Positions 34,635 to 40,785 of a stretch of DNA of 40,785 nucleotides are shown piece by piece (the stretch's first letter is position 1; every line of letters starts with the position of its first letter). The DNA is from Candidatus Zixiibacteriota bacterium (GTDB lineage: Bacteria; Zixibacteria; MSB-5A5; GN15; FEB-12): assembly GCA_028715215.1 (NCBI GenBank), contig JAQUSF010000019.1:1-40785 (forward strand). The letters are read 5' to 3'. A model generated the notes under the pieces. It was not told the DNA's origin, made no database searches, and was given only the letters and a program-made list of their open reading frames with translations. The position numbers were made by a program, and so were the translations under genes.

Positions 34635-34917
34635 ATCACGTTTTTATAAACAAGTAATTATTATAAGGAATCGGATACTGTCTTATCCGATTCTGAAGCC
34701 ACAATAAATCCCGGCTTAGCGTTACTTTTTATTTTCAGAAATTTATTTATCTATGACCTTAAATTATAAAGCGGTTAACACTAATTATTATGTAAGTTAA
34801 ATAATGGTATATAATTAGGGAGCCCCCTAAAAATATAAAGTATCAGGCTCAACTGTTTATAAGACAATCAAATAGCAAAAAATTAAAATTATTTTACTTT
34901 TTTCAGTTTTCTAAATT

Positions 34918-35424
34918 ATGTATAATTTAAACATGGATGATAGAATATTATGGGCGCCATGGCGAGCCGCTTTTGTTTTAGCCAAAAAGGAAAAAGGCTG
35001 CCCGTTTTGTAAAGCCTTCAATCAGAAAAAGGATTCGTTGAAAAACCTAATGGTTCACCGGGGAGAATCCTGTTTTGTAGTGCTGAACAAGTTTCCTTAC
35101 AATTCCGGTCATGCCTTAATAGTGCCCAATCGTCATATCTATCGCCTTGACCAGTTGAAAAAAGATGAATCCAATGAATTTTTCTATTTAACCCGCCTTA
35201 CCGTAAAAGTAATAAAAAAAACCTTACGCCCGCAGTCTTTCAATCTGGGCATGAACCTTGGGCGGTGTTCCGGAGCCGGAATCCCGGAACATCTGCATAT
35301 GCATATTGTCCCCCGATGGAACGGGGATACCAGTTTTATGATGGTTCTGGGTAAAACCAAACTGGTTTCGGTTCCTCTGGACTATGTTTATGATGCCATA
35401 AGGGAAGGTTTTGAGAAGTTATGA
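34918..35424 (+). CDS. HIT-family nucleotide hydrolase/transferase
   Basis: The 168-residue protein has the N-terminal ILWAPWRAAFV, a zinc-type CPFC pair and KFPYNSGHALIVPNRH. The histidine triad is PEHLHMHIVPRW (H-x-H-x-H), with the catalytic histidine in the middle. Members cleave or transfer nucleotidyl groups (for example on Ap4A-like dinucleotides). Two ATGs are possible, 34918 and 34933; TATAAT lies at 34920-34925, 7 nt before the second, so a nearly leaderless mRNA starting there cannot be excluded. It overlaps the HTH-aconitase-like gene by 4 nt (ATGA), strong evidence of coupled translation. Confidence 0.9.
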   Translation: MYNLNMDDRILWAPWRAAFVLAKKEKGCPFCKAFNQKKDSLKNLMVHRGESCFVVLNKFPYNSGHALIVPNRHIYRLDQLKKDESNEFFYLTRLTVKVIKKTLRPQSFNLGMNLGRCSGAGIPEHLHMHIVPRWNGDTSFMMVLGKTKLVSVPLDYVYDAIREGFEKL

Positions 35425-37043
35425 GTCCCCGCAAAAAAATCCCCACCAAAATTGAACTGCTGCAACTTCAGAAACTCTATAAAACCGATGAGAAAATAGG
35501 TGAGCGGCTGGGCGGCGTTCCGGCTTATTTGATTGCTTACTGGCGGCGGAAAAAGAATATCCCGAAATATTCTCTGCCCAAGTTTTCCGAACGGGAAATT
35601 CTCAACCTCTGGGAACGATTCGGCGATGACGAGAAGTGCGGGCTGGAACTGGGTATATCCAAAGCAGCTTTTTATAACTGGCGGCGGCGTTACGGCATCA
35701 AGGAAAAACCGGCTTTTTTGAAGCTGGAGCAGCTTGAACTGGATTTCCCCAATTCCAAAGCCAATGTCGTTACCGGTTCCCTGTACGGGAAACAGGATAT
35801 TACCCGAAAAATTATTTCTCCGGCTGTTGGGGGTGGCAAGGTGGAAGTCGGTCAGACGGTTGAAATTGAGCCCGATCTGGTCATGGTTCGTAATAACGCG
35901 GGTAAGATTATTAATGATTTCCGAAGTTCCGGTTCGGAGTTTGTCTGGAATCCCAATAAAATTGTCATTCATATAGACTCTTTTACCAGGCCGTCCGGTG
36001 ATCCCGGAAGCCGGCTGTCCCATAAGGAAGTGCGGGATTTCGTCAAACGTCAGGGGATAAGGAATTTCTTCGATATACGGGAAGGCAACGCATTTCAGGT
36101 AATCATCGAGAAAGGTCTGGTGATGCCGGGTCAGTTTCTGGTGGGTAACGACCGGCTGACTGTTTCTCTGGGGAGTCTGGATGTTCTGGCGGTTTTTATT
36201 AATGATGAAGAAATGAGTAGCATCTGGACATCGGGTAAATTCCCCTTTCAGGTGCCATCGACAGTACGCGTAAATATTACCGGTCGCAGAACACGGGGGG
36301 TTTTTACCCGGGATATCGCTTTATCAATCGTCAGACAGCTGCAAAACAGCAACCTGTCCGGTAAGGTGCTGGAGTATGGCGGTCCTTCGCTTTCACAGAT
36401 GTCGATAAGCGAGCGTTTCACTCTTTCAGTGATATCACAAGAACTGGGGGTCAGGGCGGCAATATGTCCTTATGATTCTACTACCCGCCGTTACCTGACC
36501 GGTCGAATCGGGGGAAATTTGAAGCCGATCATGCCGGATAAGGACGCGGATTATCACGAGGTTTACCAGGTTAGCGTTGAACAGCTCACCCCGCAGGTTA
36601 GTTGTCCCGATGGAAATATCAAACCGGTAAGTGAGCTGGAAGGTTTGCCGGTCAACCAGGTTATTCTCGGTTCACATACCAACGGCCGGTTTGATGACCT
36701 TCGGGTCGGAGCGGATATTCTTAAGGGAAAGAAAATTAATCCCGACTGCCGCATGCTGGTTTATCCGGTTTCCCGCAAAGTGTATCTGGAGGCTTTGAAA
36801 AAGGGTTTAATCAGGGTATATGTCGAAGCGGGGGCCATGGTCATGAACCCGGCCAGCGAAAGCTGTTTGCAGATGCATATGGGGGGATTGTCAACAGGTG
36901 AAAGATGTCTTGCGACTTTCCAGGTCCCTATAGAACAGGGGATTATGCCCCAGGCGGCGGAAGTCTTTTATGTCTCACCGGCGACCGCCGCGGCTTCGGC
37001 GCTTAACGCTGCTCTTACCGACCCCACCCGTTATGTAAAATAA
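35421..37043 (+). CDS. HTH DNA-binding domains fused to a degenerate aconitase/LeuC-like domain
   Basis: Of 540 residues, 10-47 and 57-93 are two homeodomain-like helix-turn-helix repeats (GERLGGVPAYLIAYWRRKKNI; GLELGISKAAFYNWRRRYGI). From about residue 105 the chain follows the aconitase/3-isopropylmalate dehydratase large subunit: IEKGLVMPGQFLVGND, VILGSHTNGRFDDLRVGA, GERCLATF, EVFYVSPATAAA. Key residues are changed. GSCTN(G/S)R is GSHTNGR (C to H419), the GC-x-x-C pair is ASESC (S479, C482), and DSHT is DRLT, so two of three 4Fe-4S ligands and an active-site histidine are missing. It is probably a non-enzymatic ligand or redox sensor that regulates transcription, not a dehydratase. No LeuD-like small subunit is adjacent. 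Confidence 0.85.
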   Translation: MSPRKKIPTKIELLQLQKLYKTDEKIGERLGGVPAYLIAYWRRKKNIPKYSLPKFSEREILNLWERFGDDEKCGLELGISKAAFYNWRRRYGIKEKPAFLKLEQLELDFPNSKANVVTGSLYGKQDITRKIISPAVGGGKVEVGQTVEIEPDLVMVRNNAGKIINDFRSSGSEFVWNPNKIVIHIDSFTRPSGDPGSRLSHKEVRDFVKRQGIRNFFDIREGNAFQVIIEKGLVMPGQFLVGNDRLTVSLGSLDVLAVFINDEEMSSIWTSGKFPFQVPSTVRVNITGRRTRGVFTRDIALSIVRQLQNSNLSGKVLEYGGPSLSQMSISERFTLSVISQELGVRAAICPYDSTTRRYLTGRIGGNLKPIMPDKDADYHEVYQVSVEQLTPQVSCPDGNIKPVSELEGLPVNQVILGSHTNGRFDDLRVGADILKGKKINPDCRMLVYPVSRKVYLEALKKGLIRVYVEAGAMVMNPASESCLQMHMGGLSTGERCLATFQVPIEQGIMPQAAEVFYVSPATAAASALNAALTDPTRYVK

Positions 37044-37163
37044 ATGAACTTCGGGTCAAGCTTTATAATATTTCATTTTTTAACAAAATTTAGCGGATTA
37101 AAACCGTATTTTATAATATGAGTTATATTTATATTGTTCTTGATAAACATGACAGGGACTGAG

Positions 37164-37448
37164 GTGAAAATTGAAATCCCGGTTTGGCTGAGGCTGCTGA
37201 CCGTTCTGGTCTTGTTGTCAGCTCTGGTGGGAATTATTTATCACACCTCTCATTGTGAAGACGACCAGGGCCATTGTTTTATATGTCTTTTAGCCATATC
37301 ATTAATAATTACCCTTCCTGTTATAATAACTATCTTCATAAATTTAGCGTTTTTCATCCTGGAACCACAAGTAAATTTACTCCTGAATCCGTTTTTAAAC
37401 GGCAGAGTAATCCGGGCGCCACCTGAACTTACCCGGATTGTTTTTTAA
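37164..37448 (+). CDS. Small Cys/His-containing membrane protein
   Basis: GTG 37164 has AGGG 6 nt upstream, giving 94 residues; ATG 37149 and TTG 37134 are in-frame alternatives. There are two hydrophobic segments flanking HTSHCEDDQGHCFICLLA, a His/Cys cluster that could bind a metal ion. The C-terminus is RVIRAPPELTRIVF. The layout loosely resembles small DUF2946-type proteins found beside metal-related outer-membrane genes, but I cannot assign the family. It lies 64 nt before the His-rich outer-membrane protein, in the same direction. TATAAT at 37112-37117 may be its -10 box. Confidence 0.6.
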   Translation: MKIEIPVWLRLLTVLVLLSALVGIIYHTSHCEDDQGHCFICLLAISLIITLPVIITIFINLAFFILEPQVNLLLNPFLNGRVIRAPPELTRIVF

Positions 37449-37512
37449 TAGAATAAATACCCTGCCATAAAACCACCGGAATTGTTTTTCCGGTTTGCAT
37501 CAGGAGTAGTAA

Positions 37513-38643
37513 ATGTTCAGAATATTTATGTATTCCGGCTTTTTATTTTTATTTGCCGGTTCGAAGATATATTCGCATGAAGCCAGGCCGCCCGATTTAG
37601 CGGCTATCGGCGATTTTAAAATTTTCAGCCACAATGACAAAAACCGGTCCAACGAAAAAGAGAAACTGAATATCGCTCAACCGGAAATGGAACTATGCCT
37701 TGAAAGTGAGGTCAGTCCCGGTATTCATGGCAATATTATCCTGGCATGGCATAAGGAACACCAGGCTGAAATTGAAGAAATCTATGTTACCATCCAAAAG
37801 AGCCTTCCCTTAAAAGCTGATTTGCGGGTGGGTAAGTACCTGCTGGAGTTAGGGAGACTGAATCCTGTTCATCAGCACGAGTATTCGTTTATAAAAAGAC
37901 CTTTGCCCCATGAAATCTTTTTCGGCGACGAAGGTCTTTCCGATATGGCAATTCGAGCCCTGGTTGCCGTGCCCGTTGGCGGAGTTGGAATCGAAATAAT
38001 GGGTGCGGTTCTTAAAGGCGAGGCTCTCAAAGAACACGAACATGAAGCGACAGAAGAGGAAGAATCTCACCAGAAGGAGCGATATGACCCGGGTTTTTTC
38101 GGCCGTCTGGCCGGCTCCTGGCCGGTTTCGGAAACCAACGAGATAGCCTTTGGTGTATCGGCGGTGAATGCCGTGTATGCCTTTTGTGAACACGAAGAGG
38201 AAGCCGGGGTAGAAGAACCGGTATCCTTGCGAAGCTGGTTAATCGGCGGTGATATTCGGTATAAATATCAACCGTCCCGTTATAGTACCGTGCAGATGGA
38301 AGCGGAGGTCATTGTGGCATGGAGGGACCCCGGTTATGACCGTAATTATGTGAAATCATGTGGCGCCTATGGGTACCTTGATTTTCATTTCCGTGATAAA
38401 TATAATGTCGGAGCCATTATCGAATGGGTCAGACTAAGGGAAATTTACCCGGTAAATGAAGAAAATGGGGCAACCCGGAGCGATACCTGGCGAAGCGGGG
38501 TGTTTTTCGGGTATGCCCCTTTCGAAGAAACCAGCCAGTTAAGGTTGGCGGCTCACCGGATACAACCCGATAAGGGCAGTAATGTCTGGGAATTCAACCT
38601 TCAATTGGTTATTTGTCTCGGTTCTCATGAACATCATCATTAA
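37513..38643 (+). CDS. Putative metal-related outer-membrane barrel protein, His-rich
   Basis: AGGAG lies 7 nt before ATG 37513. The 376 residues have a signal peptide (FMYSGFLFLFAGSKIYS) and amphipathic strands. The stretch GKYLLELGRLNPVHQHEY followed by GDEGLSDMAI resembles the segment FGRLNxxHxH...GEEGLxD of outer-membrane proteins often found with zinc-regulated genes. A His/Glu-rich loop (KEHEHEATEEEESHQKE) and a C-terminal SHEHHH could bind divalent metal. There is no TonB-plug domain. A role in metal uptake or sensing is inferred from these features and from the small Cys/His membrane neighbour. Confidence 0.7.
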   Translation: MFRIFMYSGFLFLFAGSKIYSHEARPPDLAAIGDFKIFSHNDKNRSNEKEKLNIAQPEMELCLESEVSPGIHGNIILAWHKEHQAEIEEIYVTIQKSLPLKADLRVGKYLLELGRLNPVHQHEYSFIKRPLPHEIFFGDEGLSDMAIRALVAVPVGGVGIEIMGAVLKGEALKEHEHEATEEEESHQKERYDPGFFGRLAGSWPVSETNEIAFGVSAVNAVYAFCEHEEEAGVEEPVSLRSWLIGGDIRYKYQPSRYSTVQMEAEVIVAWRDPGYDRNYVKSCGAYGYLDFHFRDKYNVGAIIEWVRLREIYPVNEENGATRSDTWRSGVFFGYAPFEETSQLRLAAHRIQPDKGSNVWEFNLQLVICLGSHEHHH

Positions 38644-38721
38644 AGGATACAGGAGTTTTACAATATATAGTTGAAGTTCGAGTTCTTATAGGGTCTGAAG
38701 ACGGTGGCTTGAAATTAATTA

Positions 38722-38754
38722 AAAAAACGGCGGATAAAAAACCCGCCGTTTTTT
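38722..38754. terminator. Bidirectional Rho-independent terminator
   Basis: AAAACGGCGG (38724-38733) pairs with CCGCCGTTTT (38743-38752), with A- and T-runs on both sides. It serves both the plus-strand outer-membrane gene and the minus-strand peroxiredoxin. Confidence 0.85.
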
Positions 38755-38776
38755 AATTCATTATAATAAATAAATT

Positions 38777-39487
38777 TTATTTAATATCCGGTTTCCAGAT
38801 TTCCCAGACTTTACCTACCAGGGCCGGGCCGACTTTTAGGATCGGTTTCCCGGGCAACCATTCGGCCGGCGTAGCCTCGGCGCCTTTGGTCTTGCGCACG
38901 TGCTGGAAAGCCTGAATCTGACGGATGGTTTCATCGAAGTTTCTTCCCACCGGTGGTGTCAGCATTTCATAACCCTGGATAACGCCGTCCGGGTCGATGA
39001 TAAACCGGCCGCGGATATTTACCCCGGCGTTTTCATCGTAGCAACCATACACCCGGCCCAGGTTACCTCCGGCGTCGGACAACATCGGGAAAGGAATCCC
39101 GCCATCGACCATTTTCATCAATTCCTGTTCGTTCCAGATTTTGTGAACAAACACCGAATCGACCGAACAGGCCAGGACTTTGGTATCAAGGGTGGTGAGT
39201 TTTTTGTATGAAGCGGCGACCGTCGCTAATTCGGTCGGTCAGACAAAGGTGAAGTCACCGGGGTAGAAACACAAAAGAACCCAGTGACCGAGATATTCGG
39301 AGAGTTTCACTTTTTTAAAAGCTCCCTCGTGATAAGCCGGGGATTCGAAATCCGGGGCTTTTTGTCCAACTTTTACGGACATTTTGACAACCTCCTTTTC
39401 AAGCTCTTTCTTTGCAGGGGTGCTTTCTTCGGTCTTTTGACCCAGCACCTTACCGGTTGGCCGGGCACAGCCAACTTCTTCAGCCAT
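38777..39487 (-). CDS. Selenocysteine-containing peroxiredoxin (UGA at the peroxidatic position)
   Basis: The frame from ATG 39487 (GGAGG 5 nt upstream) runs through an in-frame TGA at 39239-39241 and on to 38777, 236 residues in all. Around it the protein reads [17 protein letters not shown], where AhpC/Prx enzymes have the peroxidatic cysteine in FTFVCPTE. Downstream sequence is normal peroxiredoxin ([31 protein letters not shown]). UGA is therefore read as selenocysteine, Sec83, or Sec48 from an internal ATG 39382 that has its own AAGGAGG. The usual C-terminal resolving cysteine (VCPANW) is replaced (ATPAEW); Cys residues remain in VLACSVDS and YGCYDE. The N-terminal extension has GCARPTG. 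It reduces peroxides. Selenocysteine machinery must be encoded elsewhere. Confidence 0.9.
39217..39238 (-). promoter_or_regulatory. Candidate bacterial SECIS hairpin after the UGA
   Basis: On the minus strand, one base after the UGA, CGACCG (39237-39232) pairs with CGGTCG (39222-39217) around a 9-nt loop AATTAGCGA. A hairpin immediately 3' of the UGA is where bacterial SECIS elements lie. The stem is short and its spacing is tighter than in the E. coli example, so this is tentative. Confidence 0.4.
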
Positions 39488-39537
39488 ATTCCCTCCTTGG
39501 TTATAAGGTTGAGGGTTTCGCCTTTTGCTTTTCAGTA

Positions 39538-39566
39538 TATATAATGCTTTTTTTCTCCGAAAGCAA
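39538..39566 (-). promoter_or_regulatory. Putative promoter of the peroxiredoxin gene
   Basis: On the minus strand TTGCTT (39566-39561), 17 nt, then TATATA (39543-39538), about 50 nt upstream of ATG 39487. It sits between two divergent genes. Confidence 0.5.
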
Positions 39567-39622
39567 GGCTGGTTGTATTTTTTTTGTTGAAGGCAAGAAA
39601 GAACCTGTTTTTTATAAAGTAT

Positions 39623-40576
39623 ATGATAAACACTCCATTTCCCCGGCTGGACCTTGACAGCGGCGCCGTCCGAAAGCAACTGCTGTCGCTGTGTCGCCTT
39701 GAAAGGGGGCAAATCTGGCAGGACCCGGAAGGCAGGCATGTAGTCGGATGCGGTGATGCCGGCGATGCAGGTTTTATAAAGAAAATTTTCAAAGGTGTAA
39801 AACCACCGGCTCTGGCAGTGTTCGACCCGCCGTATAACCTGGCTGTTTTTGAACGGCAGACAGTTAATGAATATATTGAGTGGTGCCGGAGGTGGGTGGA
39901 TAGTTGTTACCGGCTACTCAATGACAACGCCGCCTTTTATGTCTGGCTGGGCGCCGACCAGAAAGAGCATTTCCAGCCGTTGCCGCAATTCATGATGATG
40001 ATGGCTGCAAGTGGTTTTAAGGCCCGCTCATTTATCACCATGCGTAACCAGCGCGGCTACGGCACGCAGAAAAACTGGATGGCCATCCGGCAGGAACTTC
40101 TGTATTACGTCAAGGGGGAACCGATATTTAACGTCCAATATACTGATATACCCAAAATTTTGCGGGGGTATTACAAGGAAGTCAATGGACATGTGACCGA
40201 AAATATGGAACGGTCGCATTCGCCGAATATTCGCCCCGGTAATGTCTGGGTAGATATCCAGCAGGTTTTTTACCGCATGGAGGAAAATGTCAACGGTTGT
40301 TACGCCCAGAAACCGCTGAAAGCGATTGAACGGATTATTATGGCGTCCTCAAGTGAAGGCGACACTGTCACGGATTTCTTTGCCCATTCGGGCACGACAT
40401 TATTAGCTTGCGAGCAAACGAATCGTAAATGTGTCACGTTCGATATCGACCCGGTCTTTGCCGAGATAACTATTCGTCGTCTGGAACATTACCGCATGAC
40501 CGGAAAAACCGGCTGGCAGAACTCTCACCCGTTCGAGCAGGAACTGGAGAAAAAGGAAGCGGACACGGTAACCTGA
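39623..40576 (+). CDS. DNA adenine-N6/cytosine-N4 methyltransferase
   Basis: ATG 39623 gives 317 residues; the TTG at 39584 is less likely. The order is catalytic motif IV first ([11 protein letters not shown]), a long middle region, then ADDITIONAL SAM-binding motif I near the C-terminus ([17 protein letters not shown], then [13 protein letters not shown]), as in beta-class methylases of the N6_N4_Mtase family; [13 protein letters not shown] precedes it. DPPY usually marks adenine-N6 enzymes, but N4-cytosine cannot be excluded. No restriction gene is in view, so it may be an orphan methylase, though the right flank is cut by the window. It is divergent from the peroxiredoxin. Confidence 0.88.
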   Translation: MINTPFPRLDLDSGAVRKQLLSLCRLERGQIWQDPEGRHVVGCGDAGDAGFIKKIFKGVKPPALAVFDPPYNLAVFERQTVNEYIEWCRRWVDSCYRLLNDNAAFYVWLGADQKEHFQPLPQFMMMMAASGFKARSFITMRNQRGYGTQKNWMAIRQELLYYVKGEPIFNVQYTDIPKILRGYYKEVNGHVTENMERSHSPNIRPGNVWVDIQQVFYRMEENVNGCYAQKPLKAIERIIMASSSEGDTVTDFFAHSGTTLLACEQTNRKCVTFDIDPVFAEITIRRLEHYRMTGKTGWQNSHPFEQELEKKEADTVT

Positions 40577-40707
40577 CTTGACCGAAGAAAATCTTAAACA
40601 CCAGCTCAAAATTATCGTCTTATAGATAGTGTTATTTCTCAATTAAGGTTGTTCTGTCGGGGGGAATTGAGAGTGAAATTTAATTACCAAACGAAACGAG
40701 GGAGAAA

Positions 40708-40785
40708 ATGCGTATTTTCTGTCAGCTTTTGATCTTGATAATTATAACAGCCGCGGCGATTGACGGTCAGGAAAATAAAGACACC
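40708..40785 (+). CDS. Start of an exported protein, 3' partial
   Basis: ATG 40708 follows GAGGGAG at 40698-40704. The 26 visible residues are a signal peptide (QLLILIIITAAAIDGQ) and the first residues after it (ENKDT). The function cannot be judged. Confidence 0.6.
   Translation, partial: MRIFCQLLILIIITAAAIDGQENKDT

Overview
The window most likely comes from an uncultivated member of the FCB (Fibrobacteres-Chlorobi-Bacteroidetes) superphylum, and candidate division Zixibacteria fits best. This is inferred from family features, not from a marker gene. Two secreted proteins end in the NYPNPFNP-type C-terminal sorting domain of type IX-like secretion. Another secreted protein ends in a paired D-I-S-D dockerin-like module. 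The first gene carries a PorV/PorQ-like beta-barrel. TTGACA/TATAAT-type promoters and Shine-Dalgarno sites are easy to see. A peroxiredoxin with an in-frame UGA at the catalytic position implies that the organism decodes selenocysteine.

Positions 1-6054 (+) hold a tightly packed signalling operon. In order it encodes a 5'-truncated barrel-TPR protein, a membrane RsbU-type PP2C phosphatase, a fused STAS-HATPase switch protein, a stand-alone STAS antagonist and a GAF-PAS histidine kinase. Positions 6400-11990 hold a secreted dockerin-bearing protein, a large membrane-TPR protein, a SagB-type nitroreductase broken by an in-frame TAA, and a DUF2807-like surface protein with an Ile-Pro-X repeat tail.

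Positions 12000-16860 are an accessory region next to a tRNA-Arg gene. It holds an AT-rich patch with two small convergent reading frames and a second membrane-TPR paralogue. It also holds several copies of a repeat built from consecutive hairpins, and a roughly 400-nt gene-free segment with a promoter, many hairpins and a terminator that looks like an undescribed structured RNA.

Positions 16930-24660 (-) encode a PP2C phosphatase, two sorting-domain secreted proteins (one of 1569 residues with a BACON-like repeat array) and a VanZ-like protein. Positions 25150-34560 (+) are mostly housekeeping and membrane functions: a DAACS-type symporter with a 300-residue charged tail, HtpX, a CNNM/CorC protein, a DedA-like protein, a CDF cation exporter, an RlmD-type rRNA methyltransferase and a DUF885 protein. 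Positions 34918-37043 (+) couple a HIT hydrolase to an unusual helix-turn-helix protein fused to an aconitase-like domain that has lost most catalytic residues. Positions 37160-40785 hold a putative metal-related membrane/outer-membrane pair (+), the selenocysteine peroxiredoxin (-), a divergent DNA methyltransferase (+) and the start of a further exported protein.

The points most worth following are the UGA-encoded peroxiredoxin, the structured RNA and hairpin repeats beside tRNA-Arg, and the HTH-aconitase fusion.
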